64,000 nt of DNA from Snodgrassella gandavensis (GCF_914768025.1 NZ_CAJZCE010000002.1:186001-250000); one strand, 5' to 3'; shown: positions 50,611 through 60,497, numbered from the stretch's first letter. Notes: generated from the letters alone by a model not told the origin. Numbers and translations are program-made.

Positions 50611-50865
50611 TCAGTGTTCACGTTCATGAAAGAATGCGTATGTTGCGTCATGAAATAGTTCTACTTGCGGATTTTCTTCATACTGCAACTGTGCAACTTC
50701 GTTATCAAAAGCTGTACGAATGGATTCTGTGGCCGGTTCTGCTATATCTGCTGGCAGTGCTCGTAATAAGCCTTTCAGTGCCGTAGCCAGAACCCGGTTT
50801 TGCATAATTAGGGCTTCGTTACTTTCTTCAAGAAACTCAATACGCTGTTCGATTGTACTCATCAT
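50611..50865 (-). CDS. Small coiled-coil protein of unknown function
   Basis: 84 residues, acidic, with an N-terminal heptad-like helix (MSTIEQRIEFLEESNEALIMQNRVLATALKGLL) and a C-terminal part ending in FFHEREH. No family is recognised. It has a double ATG start and its own spacer. It is divergent from the gene at 51006. Confidence 0.6.
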   Translation of the reverse strand: MMSTIEQRIEFLEESNEALIMQNRVLATALKGLLRALPADIAEPATESIRTAFDNEVAQLQYEENPQVELFHDATYAFFHEREH

Positions 50866-51005
50866 TTAATCCTAATTTAATTGGGAAAAATATACATTAT
50901 TTTAGCATTTTAACCTATAAAAGTTGTTATAATTACTCAGATATGGCGCACTAAAAAATCATGTGTAGCCTGGTTAAAATATATCGGGATGACGAGAGAG
51001 GGGGC

Positions 51006-51947
51006 ATGGTGAAAAAACGGTATGAACAACAAAATCAATTTGTTTTTACTCTGAGTGAAGATAATCCACCTAAACAGCAATTTGTGGCCAGTACGGCTAC
51101 CAGTACAACAACAATGACGACAGACGCGATGCCCGAGTGGGAACGCCGTCTTGAACAACTGCGACAACACAAAAAAAAGCAGGATGGCGAATCTGTTCAC
51201 CATGAGGGTGAAAAAATCATTAAACCGTCAGTGGCCGCACGCAAAACCAGAAGGCCGGAACACGGCTTCAATTTGCCACCTGCGGTAACGAGTACTGTAG
51301 CAGGCCGTAGCGCATATACAGCCCCAAATACCAGAAACAATAACCTGCCTCAGTCTAATAATGAAGTTTTACTTGATCCAGTACAGCGGGAGCGGGTTTA
51401 TCGTGCCTACCTGAAGCAATGGCAGCAGCAAAGTACTCTGGAAGCCCAACAGCAGGAATCTGCTTTAAATGATACAGCCTTACTTATTCAGGAAGACTGG
51501 CTGGCTGCACAGAACTGTTTACAAAGCGCACCCATCGATGAAAATTTACCTTCAAACTGTACTATTCAATTAAAGGGTAATCAGTCTACTGTTTTACAAA
51601 CAGAAACCAGCCAGAATAATGCTGATAGTGAACTGACTGCCACAACAGAAAACGGCCAGCCGATTATTCATGTACACATGCATGTGATCGAACCACGCGG
51701 AACGGCCAACAGGGCAGTAGCCTGTATTTCCGAACAAGCATTATTGCAGCAGTTAAGCGAGAAATTACGCCCCCATCTGGCCGATGTATTGTCAGGTATG
51801 GTGCGTGTTGCCGTACAAAAACATACTGCCGGATTGGTAAGTACCTTGCAGCGTGAATTACTGGCAGAAGTCCCTGCGGCGGTAGAAGATGTATTACAGC
51901 ATAATCTGGCGCAAGTAATGAATAATTTTAAGAAAAAACAACGCTAA
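51006..51947 (+). CDS. Conserved-looking hypothetical protein, Gln-rich
   Basis: The ATG at 51006 (MVKKRYEQQNQFVFTL) follows GAGAGGGGGC and is preferred over the earlier ATG at 50961. This gives 313 residues. The N-terminal two thirds are polar and Gln/Asn/Thr-rich, with charged KKKQDGE and RKTRRPEHGF patches and a VYRAYLKQWQQQ helix. A His-rich strand IIHVHMHVIEPRG follows. The last 90 residues are amphipathic helices (LSEKLRPHLADVLSGMVRVAVQKHTAGLVSTLQRELLAEV). No family is recognised; cytoplasmic. Confidence 0.65.
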   Translation: MVKKRYEQQNQFVFTLSEDNPPKQQFVASTATSTTTMTTDAMPEWERRLEQLRQHKKKQDGESVHHEGEKIIKPSVAARKTRRPEHGFNLPPAVTSTVAGRSAYTAPNTRNNNLPQSNNEVLLDPVQRERVYRAYLKQWQQQSTLEAQQQESALNDTALLIQEDWLAAQNCLQSAPIDENLPSNCTIQLKGNQSTVLQTETSQNNADSELTATTENGQPIIHVHMHVIEPRGTANRAVACISEQALLQQLSEKLRPHLADVLSGMVRVAVQKHTAGLVSTLQRELLAEVPAAVEDVLQHNLAQVMNNFKKKQR

Positions 51948-52313
51948 AAGCTGATTTTATTTTGCCGGTTATGCACAGTGGACTAAAAATTTTTATCTCC
52001 AGTTCTGTTGTGATACAAAGATAATTGCAGTTTCATCAGTTTTGTCACATAACCAAAAGATTAAAAATTAAGGTAGCCAAATATCAGTTTGGATAATATT
52101 CATTTTGCTGTACAGGATAGCGGTTTTGAGTAATCGATAATATTGTTGTCGCCCGTCTTATCGCAAACTGGCAAAACTATTTATTTTTAGAACTAAACCT
52201 AAATTTGTGTCGTTTTACTATCGCGGCAAAAGTTTAAATGCATTCAGTGAATAATGGAGAACAACTGGCAATTATGCTATACTGCGCGCCATTCTGATTA
52301 AAATCAATGCAAT
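51948..52313. other. Intergenic region upstream of tRNA-Thr
   Basis: AT-rich. A TATACT at 52278-52283 is a plausible -10 element for the tRNA, about 30 bases upstream of its 5' end, but no strong -35 is visible. Nothing else is recognised. Confidence 0.4.
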
Positions 52314-52389
52314 GCCAGTATAGCTCAGTTGGTAGAGCAGCGCACTCGTAACGCGAAGGTCGTAGGTTCGATTCCTATTACTGGCACCA
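52314..52389 (+). tRNA. tRNA-Thr(CGU)
   Basis: 76 nt with a 7-bp acceptor stem (GCCAGTA / TACTGGC), discriminator A and encoded CCA. The anticodon loop CTCGTAA gives anticodon CGT, reading ACG. The D arm GCTCAGTTGGTAGAGC and the T loop TTCGATT are standard. The last anticodon-stem pair (31-39) is A-C rather than a normal pair. Confidence 0.96.
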
Positions 52390-52649
52390 GTTTAATGCAT
52401 TGATTATCCAAATATTTTCTAAATATAAATTTATCTGTTTTCGATAGCAAAATGCCACCGTGTCCAACTGGCCGGATGGTTTTGTCAAGTTCTTGGATAT
52501 ATTTAATAAATTATTGATTGTTATACAGGCCGAAGCAGAACATTTTGCCAGCCTGTTATCATTACTACTTCTATAAATTCAGGAAAAAGAGCTGATTCCA
52601 ATGCTGACAAAAATTTTGCCAACCCCGTATCAGCTACTCCATTCTGTTA

Positions 52650-53627
52650 CTATGCAGTTTCGTTTAAACGTGCGTAACGTTGTGCCAGTACTGCACATAT
52701 CATCAATTGCAACTGATGAAAAATCATCAGTGGTAACAGCATAATCCCAACTATACTGGCAGGGAACAGGACATTGGCCATAGGAACACCATTGGCCAGA
52801 CTTTTCTTAGAACCGCAAAAAACAATAGTAATTTCATCAGCGCGATTGAAGCCTAGCGAGCGTGCAATTAGTGTATTGACACAGATGACCAAAAAAAGTA
52901 TTAGCAGGCTCAGCATAACAATCATACCGATTGAACCCAAATTAACCTTATGCCATAAACCTTCAACTACTGCATCACTGAAAGCAACATACACCACCAG
53001 CAGAATTGAACCACGGTCAGTACGGTTTATCCATACTTTATGTTTATGAATCCAGTTGGCAATTAGTGGCCGTGCCAAATGGCCTACAACAAAAGGCAAC
53101 ATCAGTTGCAACAGAATCGATTCAATTGCGGCTGTCGTATCAACATTGTTGCCGCTGGTAGGCATCATCAGACCAACCAGAACTGGTGACAGAAAAACGC
53201 CGAGAATGCTTGAGGCTGAAGCACTGCACACTGCTGCGGCCACATTCCCTCCGGCAACAGAAGTGAAAGCAATTGCAGATTGTACCGTAGCCGGCAGTGC
53301 ACACAAATATAAAAAACCCAGATAAAGCTCGGGAGAAAGCCAGTGCGGTACCAAAATCCGCAAGCCTAACCCAATTAGTGGAAACAATATAAACGTACTG
53401 CAAAACACCACCAGATGCAGCCGCCAGTGCCTGATGCCTTCCGTGATAGCCTGACGGGACAGTTTGGCACCATGCATAAAAAACAGTAGAGCAATGGCAA
53501 TGGTGGTCAAGTAGCTGAAAAATGTTTTTGCGCTGCCCTGACAGGGTAGAACAGTAGCAGTGCCTACAACAGTTAGCATTGCCAGTAAAAACGGATCAAT
53601 ATAAAATTTTTTGAGCAGATTATGCAT
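52650..53627 (-). CDS. Bile acid:sodium symporter-like transporter (SBF-like family)
   Basis: The 325 residues form about ten membrane helices and match the SBF-like group related to sodium/bile-acid symporters (as YfeH of E. coli). Characteristic segments are ALLFFMHGAKLSRQAITEGIRHWRLH near the N-terminus, LGFLYLCALPATVQSAIAFTSVAGGNVAAAVCSASASSILGVFLSP in the middle, and IVFCGSKKSLANGVPMANVLFP late. The last two are the crossing-helix regions of the fold. The substrate is unknown. Confidence 0.92.
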   Translation of the reverse strand: MHNLLKKFYIDPFLLAMLTVVGTATVLPCQGSAKTFFSYLTTIAIALLFFMHGAKLSRQAITEGIRHWRLHLVVFCSTFILFPLIGLGLRILVPHWLSPELYLGFLYLCALPATVQSAIAFTSVAGGNVAAAVCSASASSILGVFLSPVLVGLMMPTSGNNVDTTAAIESILLQLMLPFVVGHLARPLIANWIHKHKVWINRTDRGSILLVVYVAFSDAVVEGLWHKVNLGSIGMIVMLSLLILFLVICVNTLIARSLGFNRADEITIVFCGSKKSLANGVPMANVLFPASIVGIMLLPLMIFHQLQLMICAVLAQRYARLNETA

Positions 53628-53894
53628 GGCAGTAACCGTTATGCATGCTTATTGTCACCAAAGTCATTATTTTAGCGTAAAAGACTTGATGAAAAATAGC
53701 AGGTGCGTGAGTTAAAAAGGATTAATCTGGCTAAACGATTCCCATTCAATCAAAACGAATGAGTAGGTAATATCACCAATACGAAATTTTTCAGGTGTAT
53801 GTACTGTACGGCTATAACTGTAATCAGGCCACTTGCGTGAAGTGCAGGAGATTTATTATTAGGAAATTGGCACTTAATGACCACTGAAAGGTTT
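53628..53894. other. Intergenic region between the SBF-like and PiT transporter genes
   Basis: Holds the promoter of the SBF-like gene and, at its right end, the terminator for the PiT transporter. No coding sequence was found. Confidence 0.4.
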
Positions 53895-53923
53895 AAAAAA
53901 CCGGACAGGAGTTATCTGTCCGG
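53895..53923 (-). terminator. Terminator downstream of the PiT transporter
   Basis: Stem CCGGACAG / CTGTCCGG with a 7-base loop. On the minus strand it is followed by TTTTTT. Confidence 0.92.
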
Positions 53924-53944
53924 TGTGTGATTTCAGATGTGATT

Positions 53945-55540
53945 TCAGAAAAACGAATTGAGCCCAAGAAAAATCAGCACAGAAAGTAGGGCAGCAGATG
54001 GCAGGGTAATTATCCAGGCCAGTGCTATCGGTTTCATCAGTTTCCAGTTGGCATTGTGATTAACCAGACCAATACCCAATACAGCACCAACCAGAATGTG
54101 TGTACTGGATACCGGTAATCCCATTAGTGTAGCCAGCATCACAATTGCGGCTGAAGACAGCTCTGCGGTGAAACCAGATGCTGGGTGCATTTTGGCCAGA
54201 TTGGTGCCTACTGTCTGAATCACTTCTTTGCCGATAAACCACAAGCCAACAATCAAGGCAACACCAAAAGTTATCATCACTGGTGCCGGAATCGGGGCGT
54301 TAGTATCCATGCCTGTATCACCGGTACGGATAATATCCATAATGGCTGCGAAAGGACCTACTGCGTTGGAAATATCATTAGCACCATGACTGAATGCGAA
54401 ACCGGCAGCCGTAAATACCTGCATCCAACTGAACATCAGAAAGGTCGACTTGCTCAAATCCTTACGTTTTAATGTCTTGGCGTAAATGAATGTGGCCATC
54501 CAGATAAGTGCGCCTATCATGATGATTAAAAGAAAATTGGTAACCACAGACAAGCCAAGATGCAGATTGGTTAATCCTTTGAATAACAGCATGGCGGTGA
54601 TCATCATGCCACCACAGGCTGAAATTAAAGGTACCCAGCTATGTAGTGCTTTGAAAGCATCAATACTATTTTTACGGCTTTCGATGTCGGCCAGCCCCTT
54701 ATAATAATCTGACTCCAGTTCTTCTGTGCTGTAATCTGGGTCGCTATAATTTTCGGCATCACGGGCAATTGCTGAAGAAATTTTGATTTTTTCTGTTTCG
54801 CTTAAGTGTTCAAACCAGATTTTGTGTTTTTCTTTATAAGCTTTTTTTTCCTGTTTGATTTGTTTCAGAGCAATATTCATGCGGTCGTTATAATCGAGTA
54901 CATGTTTTTTTATCTGGCTAAAAAGCATAAATGACAGAGCTCCGCCTAAAACCGGAGAAATCACCCATGACAGGCCAATTTCGCCCATCCTATTCCATTG
55001 GATTAAGTCTAACGCGCTGCTGTTACCGGTTACCAGATAGCCCAGACACAGCCCGCCTCCAACCAGACCGCCAATCAGGGAATGGGTGGTTGAGACTGGC
55101 AGGCCTTTTTTTGTGGCTATTAGCAGCCAGATGGCCGCAGCCAATAATGCAGCCAGCATAACATTAATACATTGTGATGGTGTTAAATGCATGGCACCAA
55201 GGTCTATAATACCGTGACGAATGGTTTTGGTAACTTCACCGCCAGCAATTACTGCACCGGATACTTCAAAAACTGCAGCTATACCCAGTGCCTGTGGTAT
55301 CGTAAGGGTTCCTGCGCCAACGCTGGTACCAAAGGAGTTGGCAACATCATTGCCGCCGATATTGAATGCCATGAAGGCGCCAAACAGGGTAGCAACGATG
55401 AATATCAGCGGAGAATGATGATTGGTGTAACCCAGCCCCCAATAGATAAAGTAGGCAATTGTGCCCAGTAACAGCGCTGCAAAAGTGTAATTAACCCGCA
55501 TAATCAGGGGTGAGCGTACAGAGGATGTGTCTGAGGCCAT
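53945..55540 (-). CDS. PiT family inorganic phosphate transporter
   Basis: Metal-phosphate:proton symporter of the Pit family in the inner membrane. The 531 residues show the two duplicated signatures: FGAFMAFNIGGNDVANSFGTSVGAGTL (about residues 55-80) and FAFSHGANDISNAVGPFAAI (about 375-395). Each is followed by a (P/L)VSTTH or PVSSTHI motif. A central charged cytoplasmic loop (about 215-300) separates the halves. Length is somewhat longer than E. coli PitA (499), mainly in this loop. It is alone, with its own terminator. Confidence 0.95.
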   Translation of the reverse strand: MASDTSSVRSPLIMRVNYTFAALLLGTIAYFIYWGLGYTNHHSPLIFIVATLFGAFMAFNIGGNDVANSFGTSVGAGTLTIPQALGIAAVFEVSGAVIAGGEVTKTIRHGIIDLGAMHLTPSQCINVMLAALLAAAIWLLIATKKGLPVSTTHSLIGGLVGGGLCLGYLVTGNSSALDLIQWNRMGEIGLSWVISPVLGGALSFMLFSQIKKHVLDYNDRMNIALKQIKQEKKAYKEKHKIWFEHLSETEKIKISSAIARDAENYSDPDYSTEELESDYYKGLADIESRKNSIDAFKALHSWVPLISACGGMMITAMLLFKGLTNLHLGLSVVTNFLLIIMIGALIWMATFIYAKTLKRKDLSKSTFLMFSWMQVFTAAGFAFSHGANDISNAVGPFAAIMDIIRTGDTGMDTNAPIPAPVMITFGVALIVGLWFIGKEVIQTVGTNLAKMHPASGFTAELSSAAIVMLATLMGLPVSSTHILVGAVLGIGLVNHNANWKLMKPIALAWIITLPSAALLSVLIFLGLNSFF

Positions 55541-55655
55541 AATGTATTTATAAAGTGAAAAATTCAGAATAAATATATGCTACCGTTACAGAACGGAGGC
55601 AGTGCTGTGTGAAAAACTGTCATTATAAAGATTTTTATTTCAAAAGGAGTAAATT

Positions 55656-56282
55656 ATGTTTTCAAATTCGTTTTTACCTATAGCTTCCCCCCTGAAGTTT
55701 TATGCTGTTGTTCCCTCTGCGGATTGGGTAGCTCGAATGGTGGATGCAGGTGCCAATACTGTACAGCTACGCAATAAAACCGCGATTGGTTCTACATTGT
55801 ACCGTGAAATTGAGCGTAGTGTGGCTTATGCAAAAGATTCGCCTACGCAATTATTTATTAATGATTTCTGGTGGGAGGCTGTAGATTGCGGTGCGTATGG
55901 GGTACATCTGGGGCAGGAAGACTTGGAAAGTGCTGATCTGGTTATGATTCAAAGTGCAGGGTTACGATTGGGTGTGAGCACCCATTCTCCTGATGAGTTG
56001 ACAAAAGCACTGGCTGTAAAGCCAAGTTATGTTGCTTGTGGCGCAATTTTTCCTACTAAAACCAAAACTATGCCCAGCCAACCGCAAGGATTGGACAAGC
56101 TCAGACAATACGTTGTTCAGGCTGGTAGTACGCCAACGGTTGCTATTGGTGGGATTGATTTGAGCAATGCTCGCGAAGTATTGGCTACTGGCGTAAGTTC
56201 GCTAGCAGTGGTACGAGCGGTTACAGAAGCGGCTGAACCAGAAAAAATAGTTAAAGCATTTCAGGCGTTTTGGCAGAAATAA
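55656..56282 (+). CDS. thiE: Thiamine-phosphate synthase
   Basis: Couples HMP pyrophosphate with thiazole phosphate to make thiamine phosphate. The 208 residues form a TIM barrel with VQLRNKT, LFINDFWWEAVDCGAYGVHLGQEDL, GVSTHSPDEL, ACGAIFPTKTKTMP and VAIGGIDLSN. These are the family's substrate and Mg blocks. AAAGGAG is seven bases upstream of the ATG. No TPP riboswitch was recognised in the 115-bp leader, and no other thi genes are near. Confidence 0.93.
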   Translation: MFSNSFLPIASPLKFYAVVPSADWVARMVDAGANTVQLRNKTAIGSTLYREIERSVAYAKDSPTQLFINDFWWEAVDCGAYGVHLGQEDLESADLVMIQSAGLRLGVSTHSPDELTKALAVKPSYVACGAIFPTKTKTMPSQPQGLDKLRQYVVQAGSTPTVAIGGIDLSNAREVLATGVSSLAVVRAVTEAAEPEKIVKAFQAFWQK

Positions 56283-56487
56283 AGGCAAGTCAGTTTGCCA
56301 GTTTCAGCCCTTAAATTAGCACTGTTTACCGCAGCGCAAGCAGCTTTTGGGATATGGATATTTACAAATACATCATTTTGAGCAAAATGGATATAAAACC
56401 GCAATAATCGCTATGAAGCAAAATATATCAGCTATACTGGTAGCAGGATTTTCCTGATTTCCTGATAATTTGTTGCTGCCAATTATT

Positions 56488-57495
56488 ATGTCAAAATTAT
56501 TTCTTTCCGAACCAGATACATCGAAAACTGCTATAGGTGTTTTACTACTCAACCTGGGTACGCCCTCAGCACCCACACCTCAGGCAGTGCGTTCCTATTT
56601 ACGTGAATTTTTATCTGACCAGCGCGTTGTTGAGTTGCCGCGTTGTTTATGGCAGCTAATTTTGCGCGGGATTGTTCTGCCTATTCGTGGACGTAAAAGT
56701 GCCCATGCTTACGGCACTATCTGGCAGGATAGCGGCTCGCCGCTGTTGACCGGTACTCAGTCCCTTACCACAGCGTTAGCCAAAATCATGCCCAAGGGCG
56801 TTGTTACCCGTTTTGCCATGACCTATGGGCAGCCTAGTGTGGCTAATGTTTTGCAGGAAATGAAACAGCAGGGGGTGCAACGTTTGCTAATATTACCGTT
56901 ATATCCGCAATATGCAGGCTCCAGTAGTGGTGCTGCACTTGATCAGGTATGGCGGGTGATGCTTAAGCAGCGTGTGCAAATGGCGGTGCGCAGCATCACC
57001 AGCTTTTATGCTAACAGCAATTATATAAAAATACTGGCCAGACATATTCAGGCATACTGGCAGCAATATGGACGGGGGCAGTGTTTATTACTGAGTTACC
57101 ACGGGATTCCACAGGCGCAGCATCAGGCCGGAGATGAGTATGTTGAGCATTGCACCACTACAACCCGTTTGCTGGTGGCTGAGCTTGGTCTGCAAGAAAG
57201 TGAATATCGACTGGCATTTCAGAGCCGTTTTGGTTATGCGCCATGGGTAGGCCCAAGTACACAGGATTTACTTATCCAGTTACCTCAGAGTGGAATAAAC
57301 AGCCTTGATATAGTTTGCCCGGGCTTTGTTACCGATTGTCTGGAAACACTAGAAGAAATTGATATTCGGGGCAAAGCAGATTTTCTGGCGCATGGCGGAA
57401 AGCAATTTCAGTATATTCCATGCATGAATAGTGAACAGGAATGGGTAGAGGTATTGGCACCGCTAATCAGGCAGCATTTACAGGGTTGGCTGTAA
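56488..57495 (+). CDS. hemH: Ferrochelatase
   Basis: Inserts ferrous iron into protoporphyrin IX, the last step of haem synthesis. The ATG at 56488 (MSKLFLSEPDTSKTAIGVLLLNLGTP) is preferred over the TTG at 56470. The 335 residues contain RFAMTYGQPSVANVL, LPLYPQYAGSSSGAALD, the metal-site His205 in LLSYHGIP, SRFGYAPWVGPST and CPGFVTDCLETLEEI with the second catalytic residue. Confidence 0.97.
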   Translation: MSKLFLSEPDTSKTAIGVLLLNLGTPSAPTPQAVRSYLREFLSDQRVVELPRCLWQLILRGIVLPIRGRKSAHAYGTIWQDSGSPLLTGTQSLTTALAKIMPKGVVTRFAMTYGQPSVANVLQEMKQQGVQRLLILPLYPQYAGSSSGAALDQVWRVMLKQRVQMAVRSITSFYANSNYIKILARHIQAYWQQYGRGQCLLLSYHGIPQAQHQAGDEYVEHCTTTTRLLVAELGLQESEYRLAFQSRFGYAPWVGPSTQDLLIQLPQSGINSLDIVCPGFVTDCLETLEEIDIRGKADFLAHGGKQFQYIPCMNSEQEWVEVLAPLIRQHLQGWL

Positions 57496-57523
57496 TTTCA
57501 TACCGATATCTGTATCAGACAAT

Positions 57524-57557
57524 AAACACGCCATAGTATTGTATCTATGGCGTGTTT
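57524..57557. terminator. Bidirectional terminator between hemH and trhP
   Basis: A 13-bp stem AAACACGCCATAG and its complement around an 8-base loop, between two convergent genes. Confidence 0.85.
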
Positions 57558-57568
57558 AAGTTAGCGGT

Positions 57569-58936
57569 TTAAGCTGCCTCAGTCTGACTAATAATGCGAG
57601 CAATCAAGGCATTGTCTTTACCATGCATCTGTGGAATCTGTACTTCTATACCGTTACCGGCAGCCACTTCCACTGGATAGCCCTTACGTGTCATTGCTTC
57701 AAGCTGAATAATCTGATTACCGCTGGGGTGAATAATTTCCAGTTGGTCACCAACACTGAATTTATTTTTTACCTCAATTGTTGCCCAGCCATCAGCATTT
57801 ATAGCGGTAACCTTGCCAACATACTGGCTTTGTTTTGATAAAGAATGGCCAGACAGGTAATTCTGGTATTCCTGAGTTTGATGACGTTCCAGAAAACCAG
57901 TGGTGTAACCACGATTAGCCAAACCTTCAAGTTCAGCCAGTAGCGTATAATCAAAAGGTTTACCAGAAACCGCATCATCAATAGCGCGCCGGTATACCTG
58001 TGCAGCACGGGCAACGTAGTATACCGATTTGGTTCGACCTTCCACCTTCAGTGAATCTACACCGATTTCCGCCAGTTTCGCTACTTGTTCCACCGCACGT
58101 AAATCTTTGGAATTCATGATATAGGTACCATGCTCATCTTCCATAATGGGCATCATATCACCCGGGCGGTTTGCTTCCTCAATTAAATACACTTTGTTTG
58201 CCAGCGGATGCCGTTGCTGCTCATTCAGGCCGAGCAAGGTATTCTCAGCCAGACTTTGTGCCTGTTTAAAATCAAAATCGCGCAATAGCTGCGCATCACC
58301 ACTGTCACTATCCATCGTATTATGTACCTTATAATCCCAGCGACAGGCATTGGTACATGTACCTTGATTAGGATCGCGGTGGTTAAAATAACCAGAAAGC
58401 AGGCAGCGGCCGGAATAGGCAATGCATAAAGCACCGTGAACAAATACTTCCAACTCAATGTCTGGGCATTGCTGACGAATTTCAGCAATTTCGTTGATAC
58501 TCAGCTCACGTGACAGAATAATCCGCTCAATCCCGATACTTTGCCAGAATTGCACTCCCCAGGCATTGGTAGTATTGGCCTGAACAGACAAATGTATCGG
58601 TATTTCCGGCCATTTTTCGCGCACTTTCATAATCAGCCCGGGGTCGGCCATAATCAGCGCATCTGGCTGCATGGCAATAATTGGTTCCATATCCGCCAGA
58701 TAAGTTTTCAGCTTTGCATTATGTGGCAGAATATTACTGGCCAGAAAGAATTTTTTGCCACGCGCATGTGCTTCAGTAATTCCCTGTTCCAATATTGGCA
58801 GATGTGCAAATTCATTATTGCGTGCCCGCAGTGAATAACGTGGGGTACCTGCATAAACAGCGTCTGCGCCGTAGTCAAATGCGGCACGCATCCGCTCAAG
58901 TCCGCCAGCGGGCAATAATAGTTCCGGTGCTTTCAT
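57569..58936 (-). CDS. trhP: tRNA 5-hydroxyuridine synthesis protein TrhP (YegQ, U32 family)
   Basis: U32-family 'peptidase' of the YegQ type, shown in E. coli to be needed for 5-hydroxylation of uridine 34 in several tRNAs, using prephenate-derived precursors. The 455 residues start with PELLLPAGGLERMRAAFDYGADAVYAG. The conserved cysteine cluster (VHGALCIAYSGRCLLSGYF, QGTCTNACRWDY) lies near residues 165-200, and a beta-barrel-like C-terminal domain follows. The length is close to YegQ (453). No protease activity should be assumed. Confidence 0.92.
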   Translation of the reverse strand: MKAPELLLPAGGLERMRAAFDYGADAVYAGTPRYSLRARNNEFAHLPILEQGITEAHARGKKFFLASNILPHNAKLKTYLADMEPIIAMQPDALIMADPGLIMKVREKWPEIPIHLSVQANTTNAWGVQFWQSIGIERIILSRELSINEIAEIRQQCPDIELEVFVHGALCIAYSGRCLLSGYFNHRDPNQGTCTNACRWDYKVHNTMDSDSGDAQLLRDFDFKQAQSLAENTLLGLNEQQRHPLANKVYLIEEANRPGDMMPIMEDEHGTYIMNSKDLRAVEQVAKLAEIGVDSLKVEGRTKSVYYVARAAQVYRRAIDDAVSGKPFDYTLLAELEGLANRGYTTGFLERHQTQEYQNYLSGHSLSKQSQYVGKVTAINADGWATIEVKNKFSVGDQLEIIHPSGNQIIQLEAMTRKGYPVEVAAGNGIEVQIPQMHGKDNALIARIISQTEAA

Positions 58937-58969
58937 GAGTGTGCAAACTTTCCTGATGGTTTTGAATAC

Positions 58970-59008
58970 TTTTAGGCAGCCGGCTATATTAAAGCCGGCT
59001 GCCTAAAA
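58970..59008. other. Perfect 16-bp inverted repeat in a divergent promoter region
   Basis: TTTTAGGCAGCCGGCT and its exact complement around a 7-base loop look like a bidirectional terminator, but the genes on either side (trhP, recO) point away from each other. It could be the terminator relic of a lost gene, a DNA uptake-related repeat or a regulatory site. Confidence 0.7.
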
Positions 59009-59118
59009 ATAAAGTATCTGTTATTAAGAGAATTATCCGCTTTTTCCCAAACAGGGTCAATTGTCATGCCGTATCAGGCTATAATTGATGGTACGTATAG
59101 TCGATGTGAAAACTGGTC

Positions 59119-59850
59119 ATGTCCAATAACCGCATTAATCATCAACCCGCTTTTTTGCTCGCCTCACGCCCATGGAGTGAAAGCAGCCTGCAAATAGAAA
59201 TATTTTCCCGAGATTATGGCAGGGTGGTGATGCTGGCACGCAGTGCTCGGCGCAGACAAAGTGAATTACGTGGTGTGCTTGTTCCATTCATGCCCTTGCA
59301 GCTATCCTGGTATGGTAATAATGAACTAAAAACTTTACACCGTGCCGAATGGGTAGGAGGATGGCCACAGCCGCAGAATCAGTCCTTATTCAGCGCTTTG
59401 TATGTGAATGAGCTGGTGCTGAAACTTACAGCCCGCGAAGACCCTTTCCCACAGATTCATGCAGCAATGCATACCGTATTGCAAAGCATCGCCAGTGGTG
59501 AACATCTATCAGCGCTGCGGTATTTTGAATGGTCATTACTGCGCACTTTAGGCGTAGCACCCGATATCAGTCAGGATAATCAGGGACAGGCAATCATTGA
59601 TTATGAGCGTTACTGGTTACGAGCCGAACATGCGCCGGTGTTATTAATGCAGGCACAGTTATCTGCACAAGAAAACGGGATTGTTGTCCATGGCCACACA
59701 CTTAATGCCTTAACCTCCCAGACTCTAGCTGCCCAGCCTCAATGGCACCCGGAAGCGATTCGTCTCACTCGCATGCTTCTCGATTTTCGCCTGCCTGAAG
59801 GCATAACCAGTCGACGGGTACTGAAACAGTTGCAGCAATATACTGGATAA
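59119..59850 (+). CDS. recO: DNA repair protein RecO
   Basis: RecFOR-pathway mediator that anneals single strands and loads RecA. The 243 residues have the N-terminal OB-fold segment (AFLLASRPWSESSLQIEIFSRDYGRVVMLARSARR) followed by the typical helical domain (SALYVNELVLKLTAREDPFPQIHAAMHTVLQSIA, LRYFEWSLLRTLGVAPDI). The zinc-binding cysteines present in some RecO proteins are absent, as in other betaproteobacteria and gammaproteobacteria. It is the last core gene before the type VI secretion locus. Confidence 0.94.
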   Translation: MSNNRINHQPAFLLASRPWSESSLQIEIFSRDYGRVVMLARSARRRQSELRGVLVPFMPLQLSWYGNNELKTLHRAEWVGGWPQPQNQSLFSALYVNELVLKLTAREDPFPQIHAAMHTVLQSIASGEHLSALRYFEWSLLRTLGVAPDISQDNQGQAIIDYERYWLRAEHAPVLLMQAQLSAQENGIVVHGHTLNALTSQTLAAQPQWHPEAIRLTRMLLDFRLPEGITSRRVLKQLQQYTG

Positions 59851-60497
59851 TAATATTTGAGAAAAAAGATAAATACTGTACTAAAAATTGAATGATAATA
59901 CTTAATTGCAGTATTTTTTATAGTTATAGATAAGGTTAAAATTTTGATATTTATAAAATAAAATTTTCAAAATTAAAATAATGAAAATAAATAATATGAC
60001 TTCATTATTAGAATAGTCATTTGAATCCCATTTCAATTAAATTTGAATAAATTTTATTTTTTGTCACCTAATAATTTATAGAATAAGTCATTCCTAATAA
60101 ATTTAGCTTTTAAATACATTACATAATTATTAATAATAAACAAATACATAGTTAAGAGATAATGTTAAAAACTTTTAGTGGCTATAAATATCAAAATGTG
60201 AACATAAAAATTTTGGTTAATAAGCCACAGTTATAATAATTATCCTCATAACAATATGAATAAAATTATTTACTTTTAACACGGATAAGTGAAAACAAGT
60301 TAAAATGAATGGGTGGCTAAGATACAAGTGTCACTACCTTAATCTGAATTAATTTTTTGCATTAAAAATTGAATTTTCATGAAATTTATTAAACAAAATC
60401 TGTTGAAAATTTTCATATTATTGTTTTAAATAGTTAAAATTTTTTAAGGTAATGGTTTTGTCTATTACCAATATTTAAATATTAAAAAGGAGTCATC
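59851..60497. other. AT-rich spacer upstream of the type VI secretion operon
   Basis: About 650 bp of strongly AT-rich DNA with no gene, the sharpest drop in GC in the right half of the window. It presumably holds regulatory DNA for tssB. A candidate promoter is listed separately. Such composition is often bound by H-NS-like silencers. Confidence 0.5.
60403..60431 (+). promoter_or_regulatory. Candidate promoter for the tssB operon
   Basis: TTGAAA, a 17-base spacer and TTAAAT, ending 66 bases before the tssB ATG. Spacing is ideal, but the -10 matches only four of six positions, and AT-rich DNA yields such matches by chance. Confidence 0.35.

Noticed and set aside
55541-55655. Possible TPP riboswitch upstream of thiE
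   Set aside because: The conserved CTGAGA-type core and the expected length are missing.
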